In this document: in pieces, positions 11,601-22,619 of the stretch | Position numbering within the stretch: the stretch's first letter is position 1 | Layout of the letters: every line of letters starts with the position of its first letter | NCBI GenBank assembly: GCA_019914995.1 | Contig: CM034142.1 | Coordinates: 1,612,001-1,676,000 of the forward strand | From: Acanthochlamys bracteata | Lineage: Eukaryota; Streptophyta; Magnoliopsida; Pandanales; Velloziaceae | Direction: 5' to 3' | Length of the DNA: 64,000 nt | The notes under the pieces: model-generated | The model's input: the letters and a program-made list of their open reading frames with translations, nothing else | Told to the model about the DNA's origin: nothing | The model's database searches: none | Program-made: the position numbers and the translations under genes

Positions 11601-13706
11601 CTTGCTAAGATATCCTTAAATAGATCATGTTCATAAATCAAGCCCAAAAGAGAGTTGACTGTTCGAAGGCTCGTACACTTGTTGGAGTTTAAAAAGTGAG
11701 TTTACTAAATAAAAATTTTTGTATTTATTTTATAATATAAGTGGTTTAAAAAGTGAAAATTTTAATTTTAAAATTTGAATTTTGAAAATAGAGTTTTTTA
11801 CTTAAGTTTAGTTTTTGTGTCTATTTTTGTAAACTCTAAAATCATAAATTCTAAATCCTAAATTCTCCATCTTAAATCCTAAGTCTAAAAGTGAAGTTTT
11901 TATTTAAAAAAAATAAGTATATAGTTAGAAGTGTTTTTAAAATAGCGCTTTTATAAAATATAAATATTTTTATTTTTTAAAAAATAAATTTTATTTCTTT
12001 AATTAAAAAATAAAAATAAAAAATTTACTATATAATTTTTTTTATATTTTTTAAATTTTTAAATATTTATAAAATTATATTAAAAAATATGAATTAAAAA
12101 ATTAATTTTTGAGAAATCTATGCCAAACGCATTATTAGAGCGAACATCAAAACAATGGTTTTTGAAAGCAAAAGTACATGCAATGTGGGTTTGTTTCATT
12201 CGCTTTAAATTGAGTTTGTGAAAGCGATTTTCTAAAAAATAAGTTACTTAAATAATAGAGTTTAGAAACGAATTTAATTTTTGTATTTAAGTTTTGTTAA
12301 AAAGTGAGTTTCGAAGTAAAATTTTTATAATGTGGTTTTTATTAGTGAATGTTGTGGCAAAACAAAATGAGTTTAATTTTTTGTTTATTTTTTTAAAAAC
12401 AAGTTAAAAGTGGAGCTTTTTGCGGAAAAAAATAAAATACAAACAAGCCCTTTATATTGGTGCTTTTTTGAGATAACAAATAAACTAAAACAATATAAAA
12501 ATTTATATTATTAGTTCGTGTATATGTTCAACGTATATAAAACATACATATATAGGTAAACATAATATTAAAATATTTTTTAATATACAAATTTATATTT
12601 TATTGATATTTATTAGTATTTCTAGTTAGTTAGATTTTATAAAATTTTTAATTATTTGAATTTTTATACTTTCATTACTTAATAGTGTATTATTTACTTA
12701 TAATATGGTAAACACTAACAAGACTTACTCGTTAGGGCATGTTTCAATTGTATTCGTCTTTTATATATTGAGTTTGGTTAGTTTATATATTTCACTTATC
12801 ATTATGAACTACAATTTCATCCTTACAATTCACTTCACTAAAAAGTCACTTCAAATCCCATTTTTACTTATACAAAGAACACAATAAGTCACTTTTAATT
12901 TATTTTTTCTAAAAAAATATAAAAATAAATCCACTATTAATAATAATTCAATTTCAGTAACTCATATTCAAATAACTCACTTCTAACTTAAAAAGACATA
13001 CCTGAAGGTGTGGTTTAATTACATGATATTAAAGTGCAGTGAGAAATGGAGTGTTTTCGTCTTTCCCATCCTCTTCGTTAGAAATAAAGTTCAAAATAGT
13101 AATTAAAATACGTAACATAAAGTTTGTTTTAAAATTTAATAAAAGTGGAATTTGATATGGAAGAGAAAATAAAGTTTGAAATGAAAACTGAAATATGTGA
13201 AGTAGTCGAATTCAAAAATAGAGGAAGTAAAGTTTCTTATAATTGATACATGCCCTAAAGTTTGACTCCAAATTTGAAACTTCACTTCAGCGTGTTTTAA
13301 TTACTATTCCAAACTCTTTTTTATTTAATTTCACCATCGAACTTTACTTTCAAGAGAGTCACTTCCGAAAAATTCACATTCATGTGACTCATATACGTCC
13401 TAATGTAGTATAAAACTTTGACCTTGTTTTTGTCTTGGGGTTAATTGAACTTGATGATAGGTTAGAAGGTTTAGGGTATGTTTTTACCAAAACAAAATGC
13501 ATATATTTTAAAAATTTTAAGTTAAATTATAAAAATTAAATATTATAAAATATTAAAATTATATAAAATATTTTTTGGATAGAAGAAATTATTTTCATAT
13601 ACAGAAACACAAACATTAGTCTCTTAATTTAAGGATCATTTGGGATTGATTAACAAAATTTTAAAAAATTAATAATAATAAGATCTTACTACATATAATT
13701 TTTTAT
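8694..13706. other. Leader of the carrier gene, then AT-rich intergenic region with MITE remnants
   Basis: The first 300-400 bases (8694 to about 9100) are less AT-rich and probably hold the 5' leader and promoter of the minus-strand carrier gene. Beyond that the DNA is AT-rich with MITE-like motifs. An end with GTTTGGCAT lies near 9870, an inverted pair GGGGCGTTTAGAAG near 10475 / CACTCCGAAACGCC near 10662, a right end near 12120 (TGCCAAACGCA), and AAAGTGAGTTT-type words around 11690 and 12300. No coding region is convincing. Confidence 0.5.
12724..13012. repeat. MITE-like element with GGGCATGTTTCAATTG ends and AACTCACTT subterminal words
   Basis: The left end is GGGCATGTTTCAATTGTATT near 12735. 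The right end is AAAAAGACATACCTGAAG near 12995, which reads in reverse as a diverged copy of CATGTTT. Inside are repeated CACTT, AACTCACTTCTAAC and TTTCACTTATCA words. Similar word sets occur at about 13245-13400, 32172-32540, 42700-42965, 59870-60050 and 63640-63845, indicating a dispersed family. The short open frame across it is not coding. Confidence 0.4.
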
Positions 13707-13715
13707 ATTTTTAAA

Positions 13716-15007
13716 GGAGCTGGATACGCATACTCCAGTTACTATGCGCGTACTCCGGCACTCCAAATATGTAATCAGACGGCTCACAATCAACCTCAAA
13801 ATTTTTCTTACGGAGTCACTATGAGGGAGAAGAGAGTTATTTTGCATGCATGTGTACAATGATCCCGTAAGGGGTTTCTTTCTCATTGCGTTATTTCTCC
13901 CCTCGTATTCTCTCTCTTTCGTTCTCTCCCTTCCGATCGCTCTCTTCGAGCCCTCCCAATCGCTCTCTCCGTCTCCAATTCCACCATTGCCGCCATACTT
14001 TCGCCTCTCTTCTCCTTCTTTCTTTTCTCTCACAAAAATCTATCCCGATACCGGAGTCATTCGAAAACCCTACCATGGCAGAACTTTCTATCGCCGGCAG
14101 GTGATCTTCAATTTGAAACCGGAGCCGTTTTTTCTATGCTCCTCCTCCTTCTCTGACATTCTTCTTGGCCTCCGTCGATGTTGCTAACTCCTCGCCATCG
14201 CTCGGGTGGATCGAGCGCGCCCGAATGGGACTGCAGCGGCAATTGGTGAAAATTTATTTTGATTATTATTTCGTTATGATTTATTTATATGTGTTATTAT
14301 CTGATATTTTGATTGTGTGATTTGATTTTTGTTGGAACCGTAGGATTCCTATGCGGCCGGTTGCTTCTGTCGGTTCACTCCGGTGAATTCGTTGATGAAC
14401 AAGGATGTATATGTAAGTCTTTCTTTTGATTTTTATTATTTTTTGTAGTTGGTGATGAGATTGCCGGTGCACTTGGTTGAGCCGGGCCGGTGCCGAAGAA
14501 GAAAGAATACTCTGCTGCTGGAGCCTGGAGCACCACAGTAAGATTCTTCAATGTTAATGGAGCACGATGATTGCCATATTTGATTCTTCTTCTTCTTCTT
14601 CTTCTTCTTCTTTTTTTGTAATGAATGGCGATTCTTCAGCGAGAGTGGAGCTCTCTGTAGGTGCTGTGAATGTCAAAAAAGATGCTATAAATGTAATGCC
14701 ATAGTACTGTGAATGTAATTCGAAATTGTTTGTCAAAACTTGTGAATGTAATGATCTGATCAATATAATGGATGTTGATGTATCCGGCTAGCTTGATGAA
14801 ATAAAACAAAAAAAATATGTTCTTCTTCAACTCAGAAAATATTTGGAGATTATATATAGCTGTGAATGGAATGAATTGATGAGATTGTAATGTATTTTTG
14901 AACGGAATGAATTCTACATGTCGTTCTTCCAGAAAATAAAAATGCTGAAAAATACTTCCAAATAAGAAAGCAGAAAAATCAAGTGAGATAAAAGAACTTT
15001 TAGAGGA
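13716..15007. repeat. Left terminal inverted repeat of MULE-1
   Basis: About 1.29 kb matching 17996-19300 in inverted orientation. From the outer end it holds the terminal GGAGCTGGATACGCATACTC, a pyrimidine-rich block with CTCTCTTTCGTTCTC words, a GC-richer block with a CCTACCATGGCAGAAC start-like context, a TTC microsatellite at about 14583-14612, and an inner stretch with repeated GTGAATGTAAT words. Open frames across it (for example 13846-14187) exist in both arms but differ by indels and are not likely proteins. By analogy with MuDR, TIRs carry promoters. Confidence 0.85.
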
Positions 15008-15257
15008 TGTAGATGATGACAACGATGTTGAATACTTAGCTGTTCATTTAGAGTAGGATGATGAAATTATTTTGGCATTTTTTGGGCAAGCATGTAGATG
15101 TTGTACACAATCTTTTTAAGTTGCATTGTGTAAATAAAAAAAAACAGTTTGTTATGTTGAATTTGTTTAAACATCATGTTACAGCTGTTATTAACAGAAA
15201 ATAAAATAAAATTTATTATTGCCAAATACCAGTGAGCTCACTGGCAGCTTCTAGCAG

Positions 15258-17769
15258 CTAACCATTATCGTCTTCACTTGTGTCTTCGTCTTCCGCATCA
15301 TCTGTACCGGTAACTGTAAAGTAAAAAGAGTAATGACCAATGTCAAGAAAAATGTTTGAATTCCTCTATGAAAGTTAGTAAACAATGAATCAAAACTAAG
15401 TAAATAACTATACTTACTTGTCTTTTTTTTGTATTTGAATCTTCAGGACAATTTTGTTTGTCATGTTTAACACCGGACTTATTACAGTAAGCACATCTTC
15501 TATCTGTTTTCGCTTTCGCTCTCGCAGTGGCTTTTTCCAAACCTTCTTTTATTCGAGTACTACTCTTGCAAACCCTCCCTTCTTTGTTTCTTCCCTTTGT
15601 TTGTGAGATGTTGGGATTCAAAAGTAAAACCTGAGAGGTCTCAATATGATCTCCTAAGCTCTCATCGATAGTACATGGATTGTCAACTGAAATCTTATCC
15701 TGATCGTTAGTCTTTCTTACTTCTTTGAGCCCTTGTGAAGCCTCTTGTAATTTTTGCAACATCAATTGGTATCCATCGTTGGTTTCCGCCGCTTCATAAA
15801 CCAATTGGTTGAAGACCATTTGGAGATGAGTAGTTCTCAGTAGCTCCGCATTCTCATGGCTATTTATAGGTCCACTCATACTTAGCTCTATATTTATTAG
15901 CTCCATTCCTCCACCGCTGAAGAATAAAATGATTTGGTATCTCTAAATCTCAACTTGAAAAATCTTCATCAGGTGTCCACAAGGAATTCCCATAAATTTA
16001 AAAAGTTTACATTCACAATTACCTTCCTTTGTGACTGAGTTAAACTTCACCTTCCACTCACGCTGATCACCTTCAACTCGAGACTTATAAATATAAGTTG
16101 TATATCTATCACTACCCCTTTCATCATCATGCAAAACATACTCAGATTGAGCTTTCTCAAATTCTTTTTTGAACTTATCCTACACATTTCTTGTATATGC
16201 ATTTGCTGCACTTTCAAGACATGAATTTCCTTCTACAATGCGGGACAAATGTTCACTAGTGTAATCCTCTTTCTTTTTATTTTTAACAAGTTTCTTCAAA
16301 CACTTGTCATTATTCACGACAAACTCTCAAAGAGTTGTTGTTGGTTTGAAAAAACTTCTATAAATAGCATTCATACCTTCGAATCGCCCTGTAGTATTCA
16401 TACCGGCATAGAAAGTATTCAAGTGATAGACTGGTGCCCATTTTTCTCGAATCTCATATATTCCTTTAAGCCATTCATTATCTTGCAACTCATATGTAGA
16501 CATCAATTTCTCCCACTTTGATTCAAAAGTGTTAGAAATATAACTTTTCCGAATACACCTCTTGATGTCCCTTTTGAATTTAGAGCTCTTGAAATAAACA
16601 TGGGAAAGTTTCTCAGGTAATTTCTTCAATATATGCCATAGACAAAATCTATGTCGGTTATTTGAAAATACCTTCGCAACAGCTGCAGTAATAGCTTTGT
16701 CTTGATCTGTAATGATTGAAAATAGAACACGCCCGTCCATAGCTGCAAGCCATGTCTCAAACAGTCATTCAAAAGACTCTTCAGTCTCATCTAAAAGTAG
16801 TGCACAACCAAATTGGATTGACTGCATATGATGGTTAATCCTAGTAAATAGCGCAAATGGCATTGCATATATATTCTTGCGGTAGGTGGTATCAAAAAAT
16901 ATTACATCACCAAAATACTGAAATTGAGTACGCGAACGACCATCTACCCAGAAAAAATTTATTGCTCTAGCGTTGCTGTCCATTTGTATTGCATAAAAAA
17001 AATTTGAATCTTCTATACTCTTCTTTTCAAAAAACTTAAGCGCTACTGTAGCATCACCACTAATAGATCTCTTGTACTCTTTCGAGGAACACAAGTGGTT
17101 CCAGCAATCTCTGCTATCAAAACTATTTTGCGATCTTTCAAATATATCTGCAACCTTACTCACAGGTATGTCTTCTTCTCGAAACGAGTCAATCAAACTC
17201 TTAACTGTAATAGGAATATTTCTGCAAACAAGCATGCGCATTCTTTTTGCAAGACTAACTAGGACGTGATTGTGATCACCTTTATAACCTACCACTTTCC
17301 ACAATCCACTAGCTTGTCTTTTCACTCTCATTCTTGCAGGACAGCCACATTTCGATGTACTTGTGCTTATCTTCTTCTGTACTTTTTTTTCGAAATCGTT
17401 GTCTGTCTTTTGTGATGAATGACCTCTGTGATTTCCAAAATGGGAACAAATCATTTCACAAGTACTCACTTGATATGAATGAGCAATTTTTTTTTGTGTA
17501 TTTCGAGTAACGGCCCTAAATTCTTCCGCTTTTTCATAATTTATGTAAAATTTTTTTGCAGCTTTGAGACATACAAATGTCATCCCTAAATAAGGTGATT
17601 TGAGATTCTCTTCTACTACGTTTGGAGTTGGAGAAGAAGGACCGACCTCGAAATCTAAAAGATGCACCAAAATAAAAAATAAGCAACAAAAATTAAATCC
17701 AATATTGAATTGAAAAGAACACCATAAATTTGATGCCTAAAAAAAAAAACCTCTAAACTCTTGAACCAT
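15258..17769 (-). pseudogene. MULE-1 transposase (FAR1 DNA-binding, MULE DDE, SWIM and zinc-knuckle domains), interrupted
   Basis: Cut-and-paste transposase of the FHY3/FAR1-related MULE group. Exon 1 is tiny: ATG at 17769 to the donor at 17750 (MVQEFR). A GT-AG intron leads to exon 2 from 17654 down to about 15418, and exon 3 (15313-15258) encodes an acidic tail. Domains in order are a FAR1-type N-terminus (GMTFVCLKAAKKFYINY, then CGCPARMRVKR and GDHNHVLV), the DDE catalytic core (FFDTTYRKN, ITDQDKAI, GRFEGMNAIYR), a SWIM zinc finger (CECKLFKFMGIPCGHL) and a zinc knuckle (CAYCNKSGVKHDKQNC). Breaks are TGA at 16765-16767 in place of the TGG kept in MULE-2, TGA at 16327-16329, TAG at 16180-16182, and a stop plus frame change around 15905-15945. 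Otherwise nearly complete. Confidence 0.85.
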
Positions 17770-17995
17770 AATGTGGGAGTTTGAGGGATCAACGATTGTG
17801 AGAGAAATGTAGAGCACTTGAGCTATTTGGAATAAGAAGAGAAGAAGAATAGTGCAACAGAAAATTACTAGAGTAAAGAGGAATGGATGATACAGAATTT
17901 CCCCTGAGTAGAATAGGAAGCTTCTCCCGCGTAAAGCAGAATGCTGGCGCAGAACAGAGCGGGAAAGAATGGATGCATAAAAATGACAAAATTGT

Positions 17996-19300
17996 CCTCT
18001 AAAAGTTCTTTTATCTCACTTGATTTTTCTGCTTTCTTATTTGGAAGTTTTTTTCAGCATTTTTATTTTCTGGAAGAACGACATGTAGAATTCATTCCGT
18101 TCAAAAATACATTACAATCTCATCAATCCATTCCATTCACAGATATATATAATCTCCAAATATTTTCTTAGTTGAAGAAGAACATATTTTTTTGTTTTAT
18201 TTCATCAAGCTAGCCGGATATATCAACATTCATTACATTCACCAGATCATTACATTCATAAGTTCTGACAAACAATTTCGAATTACATTCACAATACTAT
18301 GGCATTACATTTACAGCATCTTTTTTGACATTCACAGCACCTACAGAGAGCTCCACTCTCGCTGAAGAATCGCCATTCACTACCAAAAAAAAAAAAAAAG
18401 AAGAAGAATCAAATATGGCAATCGTCGTACTCCATCAACACTGAAGAATCTTACTATGGTGCTCCAGGCTCCAGCAGCAGAGCATTCTTTCTTCTTTGGC
18501 ACTGGTCCGGCTCAACTAAGTGCACCGGCAATCTCATCACCAATTGCAAAAAATAATAAAAATCAAAAGAAAGACTTACATATACATTCTTGTTCATCAA
18601 CGAATTCACTGGAGTGAACCGACAGAAGCAACCGGCCGCATAGGAATCCTACGGTTCCAACAAAAATCAAATCACACAATCAAAAAAATCAAATAATAAC
18701 ACATACAAATAAATCATAACGAAATCGTAATCAAAATAAATTTTCACCAATTGCCGAGACTCGCCGCAGTCCCATTCAGGCGTGCTCGATCCACCCGAGC
18801 GACGGCGAGGAGTCAGCAACATCGACGGAGGCCCAAAAGAATGTCAGAGAAGGAGGAGGAGCATAGAAGAAACGGCTTCGATTCCGAATTGAAGATCACC
18901 GGCCGGCGATAGAAGGTTCGGCCGTGGTAGGGTTTTCGAATGACTCCGGTATCAGGGATAGATTTTTGTGAGAGAAAAGAAAGAAGGAGAAGAGAGGCGG
19001 AAGTATGGCGGCAATTGGTGGAATTGGAGACAGAGAGAGCGATTGTGAGGGCTCGGGGAGAGCGATCGGGAGGGAGAGAATGAAAGCGGGAGAACACGGG
19101 GGGAGAAACAACGTAGCGAGAAAGAAATCCCTTACGGGATCACTATACACATGCACACAAAATGACTTTCTTCTCCCTCATAGTGACTCCGTAAGAAAAA
19201 TTTTGAGGTTAATTGTGAGCGGTCTGATCTGCAATCAGACGGCTCATATTTGGAGTGCCGGAGTACGCGCACAGTAACTGGAGTGTGCGTATCCGGCTCC
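17996..19300. repeat. Right terminal inverted repeat of MULE-1 (transposase promoter side)
   Basis: Inverted copy of 13716-15007, about 1.3 kb. The match starts at CCTCTAAAAGTTC near 17996 and runs to GTATCCGGCTCC at 19289-19300. Differences from the left arm are scattered substitutions and small indels, for example an A-tract in place of most of the TTC repeat near 18390. It lies just upstream of the transposase start at 17769 on the minus strand, so it is the likely transposase promoter (inference). Confidence 0.85.
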
Positions 19301-19309
19301 ATGTTTAAA

Positions 19310-21400
19310 ATTTTAAATAAATTATGTAAAATATTTTAAAAAGTTTATTAAAAAATAAGAAATAAAAAATTATAATATAGTAGATTTAAAATATTGTAAA
19401 AAGTTTATTAAAATTATTTAAAAAAAATTTTAGAAATAAATTTTATCTATTAATTTAAAATAAAAATTAGTAAATTAAAAATTTTATAATAATATAACTT
19501 TTATATTTTAAAAAATATTTAAATAAAATTTATGAAATATTATAAATCATAAACTAAGAAATTAAACAAAGATAAAATCCAAACTCACTGCCAAAACAAT
19601 GACTAAAGTGGAGGCCATTACGTTAGGATTTGTTTACCAATACATCAAACTTATTTTTTTAAAACTCATTTTTTAATAAAATAAATTAAAAACTTTAATA
19701 TTTTTATCAAAAAATTATTTTTAAAATTAAAATTTAATTTTAATTTATATAAAATAAATAAGAAAATTTATTTTTTATTTTTAATAACTTTCATAAAAGT
19801 AAATTTATTTGCGTAGTAAATACAGACTTTAGTCAAACTAAGAGACTATGCTACATTTTCTGTAAGCCTTATTTTATCAACAGAAGATTATAAAGCGATT
19901 GTCTATATGTGCATTCTTTGGCACGGCCGACCTTTTTTATTGGGGTGTTTCTTTTGTACAGAAAATAATTGTTAAATAAGTTAGCTTTTAAAAAATATTT
20001 TATCAAATAAAAATATATAAAAAGTTACTTTTAATATAAAACAAACTCTAAATTTCAATAAAAAAGAAACAATAAAGAACAAACACGAACAAGGATTTTA
20101 TTTAGAGGAGATATCTTAAAAACTATAGTTTTAAAACCGAACCCGATGTATGACTCGAAAAAGTTACCGGATCACCGATTAATCAGATGGGTCATCGAAT
20201 CGACCCACTGGATTAATATATAAATACAATTATATGTATTATATATCTTCTATAACAACTATTAAAAAAATAATTGTATACGAAAAATATTGAATATATT
20301 TTTAAAATTATATTTTTTCAGCTACAGTACTTAACACAATAGTCAAAAAGTCTAACATATATACAAAAAATAAATTATCTACACTATATTTTATTTATCT
20401 ACTACTTTATAAAAATATAAAAAATGAGAAAATAAATTAGTAACCGGAGAGTATCCGATAAAGTGCATATTTTATAGTGCTAATAAAAGTATTTTTTTAT
20501 TTTAAATAAACATATATATATATATTCTTTTTTTTTAAATTCTAAAATTGGGTCAACCCGTCCAACCGAGTCACCGAGTTGATTCAGGTTTGCACAACCC
20601 GATTTTATGTTAACTCGGCCCGTAATCGATGCTGGGTCGCCGGTTTTCGATCCGACTCGGCCGGTCCGGGCCAAATTTTAAACCTATGTTAAAAACTACT
20701 TCAAAAGAAAAAATTCGTAAAAATTTATCGAACAAAAATTCTTATAGAAAAGCAGCTAGTACAAGCACAAGGAATCTAATGCATTTAATTTGGGACTACG
20801 CAAATATTAGATGCTAAATGCGCGTTTCAATTATATAGAAGTCAACTTTATTTCTTTAGATTTTGAATCCTACAACTTTACGTATTTTAATTGTCCTTCC
20901 CAATTTTATCGAATTCAATTTCCATCATCGCTTTAATTCAAATTTTATTTTAAATATTTTAGTTATCATTTCGAATTCTACTTTTATTAAATTTTATTTT
21001 TACAAAACTTATTTTTATGCAATTAAAAAAACGTCCCTAACAGTTTATGCATTTAATATTAGGCAAGAAGATTCATCTGTTGATTTGTCATCACTAAAAT
21101 CCGTGAAAGAACTAAAATAAAATCTCTTTTCAACATTGATGATTATAAACACAAAGGAATCTTATCGAATTACTAAAGAAATCGAAAGAAATAACACAAT
21201 GCTGATTACCAAGCTCACACCAGTCCCAACAATAAGGAAACTTAAACAACACTCACAAGCACTTGGTTTCACAAGAAAACCTTATTGAAATTCAAACAAG
21301 AACTTTGCAACTTACAACTTAACACCAAGAAAACCTTCCAGAAATTCTGCATGTCTGAAATTTCTCAGGAAGTTCAATTCAGTAACTTCCAATGAAGTTT
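19310..21400. other. AT-rich intergenic region right of MULE-1
   Basis: Gene-free and strongly AT-rich. It holds one well-bounded MITE-like repeat (20123-20689, listed separately) and poly-A/poly-T filler around 19310-19800. The last 250 bases (about 21130-21400) are less AT-rich and probably include the 3' UTR of the minus-strand gene ending at 21412. Open frames at 20480-20674, 20629-20817 and 20863-21120 overlap repeats and are not convincing. Confidence 0.5.
20123..20689. repeat. MITE-like element with TAGTTTTAAAACCGAACCCG ends
   Basis: The left end TATAGTTTTAAAACCGAACC at about 20124 is matched in inverted orientation by GGCCAAATTTTAAACCTATG at about 20670-20688. Both ends continue into GC-rich words (ACTCG, GGGTC, CCGAGTC) that flank a 350-base AT-rich interior. 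Non-coding. The outer TTTTAAAACCG motif separates this family from the TGGCAA family. Confidence 0.55.
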
Positions 21401-21411
21401 CCGTTTTGTTC

Positions 21412-22275
21412 TTAACGGAACCTGATAGCTATTTCGTTCACCAACTCAGAAGCATTTTCAGCATTCAACATCTTTATCACAAATTCTCCTTGATCAGTTC
21501 TTCCCTGAGAGTTGTTTCCATCATCAAGCGAATTATAATTCATGAACAACAAGCAGAATAACTCAGCCGTAATATTTGAAATGTGTTTCATCTTATTCCA
21601 TTGCTTCACAGACTGATCACGAAATAAATCTACAATGCTGTTTTGTTGCTTTCTCTCATCCTCTTCCACTACTGTGAGAAGTCTCCGACCCACATTGCCT
21701 CCTGCAATCTTCTTCAACGCAACGATTGTAGGTCCAAGCTTTTGTACATAAACAATCCTGTAGTTCGACGGAATGTGCAACAGTTCTTGACCAAGGCAAA
21801 CGGCAACAATTCCACCGACCTTGAGCACCTGCTCGATAAATCCAAATCCATAACTTGCCCCAGGTTCACCAGCCATGAAAACAAAGTCAACCATTTGGTC
21901 AGGAAACTTAATTTTGGTGCCTTCCTTCACAAGTTCCATACATTCTCCATCAAAGAACTCCATGTCCCAACCAAATTTACCGAGCAGCAAGGCATGATCA
22001 CCAGGCTTAATAAGCCCATAGCGCCGCATATCGACCGTCATCTCCTTTGAAAACAACCTCCCGGCTGCTGAACCGTCTAAACTATCAACCAAATCATCAG
22101 ACAATACAAACGCATTTCTTTCAACAGCCGCAAGGATCCATGGGAAAGAAATCACCGCCGCAAACAGTAGCACCGATCGTGCGACGAGCCGGAGCAGCCG
22201 GCCTTCAGGAAACCGAATCACTACACGCCCGGCGCTTACTTCGATCGAACCAATCAAGGCACTAGCCAAATCCAT
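21412..22275 (-). CDS. Plant methyltransferase-like protein with N-terminal membrane segment (At3g53400/At5g03190-like), 287 aa
   Basis: Start chosen at ATG 22275 (MDLASALIGSIEVSAGRVV). The longer open frame above it begins with TTG. A hydrophobic segment (LLRLVARSVLLFAAVISFPW) around residues 27-46 predicts one membrane anchor. The soluble part has LLLGKFGWDMEFFDGECMEL, FPDQMVDFVFMAGEPGASYG and VLKVGGIVAVCLG, which look like a diverged SAM-methyltransferase fold (glycine loop, acidic strand, VLKPGG-type strand). I associate it from memory with the Arabidopsis loci whose leaders carry a conserved peptide uORF (CPuORF46/47 group). The enzymatic substrate is unknown. The leader carries the uORF at 22501-22611, so translation is probably repressed by it. 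No defects are seen. Confidence 0.65.
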   Translation of the reverse strand: MDLASALIGSIEVSAGRVVIRFPEGRLLRLVARSVLLFAAVISFPWILAAVERNAFVLSDDLVDSLDGSAAGRLFSKEMTVDMRRYGLIKPGDHALLLGKFGWDMEFFDGECMELVKEGTKIKFPDQMVDFVFMAGEPGASYGFGFIEQVLKVGGIVAVCLGQELLHIPSNYRIVYVQKLGPTIVALKKIAGGNVGRRLLTVVEEDERKQQNSIVDLFRDQSVKQWNKMKHISNITAELFCLLFMNYNSLDDGNNSQGRTDQGEFVIKMLNAENASELVNEIAIRFR

Positions 22276-22500
22276 CTTCCAAAATCGATGAAATATGCAA
22301 CCTTTCAACACCCCTTTCTTGTTGCAAAGTACCAATCTTTCGAAGGCTCGAATCAATTATGTGAATTCTTGCGTGCCGAGAACAGTTTTGTTTGTTGCGA
22401 TTTGCAACCCTCGAATTGTTCGCAGAGGGATTGAAAATTTTCAATCCGAGTAAGAATTGACTGAAAAATATTCAACAACAACGAGATAAAGTGAAGAAAT

Positions 22501-22611
22501 TTAGCGAGTGCAGAACCTGGCAGCGGTGTGGTTGCCGCCGACGAGAGCAGAGCGCGTAGAACGTGTTCTTGTCCAGAGAAGAAGCAGATCTAACATTCTC
22601 CGGCGATCCAT
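22501..22611 (-). CDS. Candidate conserved peptide upstream ORF in the leader of the methyltransferase-like gene, 36 aa
   Basis: ATG at 22611-22609, stop TAA at 22503-22501, 226 bases before the main start at 22275. The peptide starts MDRRRMLDLLLLW and ends with SALVGGNHTAARFCTR just before the stop. A C-terminal block ending at the stop is typical of ribosome-stalling uORFs. The family to which I assign the main ORF is known for a conserved uORF, but I have not compared residues. A potential donor (CAG/GTTCTG) lies inside its last codons, with an acceptor TTTTTCAG near 22473. Splicing there would replace the end and run the frame past the main ATG, so alternative splicing could switch the regulation. 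Confidence 0.5.
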   Translation of the reverse strand: MDRRRMLDLLLLWTRTRSTRSALVGGNHTAARFCTR

Positions 22612-22619
22612 TATTTTCA

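Larger units (their letters stand above)
13716..19300 (-). mobile_element. MULE-1: Mutator-like element with 1.3-kb terminal inverted repeats and transposase
   Basis: The left end GGAGCTGGATACGCATACTC and the right end, read in reverse GGAGCCGGATACGCACACTC, are inverted copies that continue inward for about 1.3 kb. The element is bounded by ATTTTTAAA at 13707-13715 and ATGTTTAAA at 19301-19309, a 9-bp direct repeat with one mismatch. Nine-base target duplications and long TIRs are the hallmark of Mutator-like elements. Total length is 5585 bp. Between the TIRs lies a minus-strand FAR1-type transposase (15258-17769) with a few inactivating changes. The closely matching TIRs suggest a fairly recent insertion; the stops mean this copy cannot make a full transposase. 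Confidence 0.9.

Noticed and set aside
13846-14187. 113-codon open frame in the left arm of MULE-1 as a gene
   Set aside because: It lies wholly in the TIR, is Ser/Pro/Leu low-complexity, and the corresponding frames in the right arm differ by indels.
14554-15022. Minus-strand open frames as a gene in MULE-1
   Set aside because: They lie in the inner TIR, one runs through a TTC microsatellite, and they are mirrored imperfectly in the other arm.
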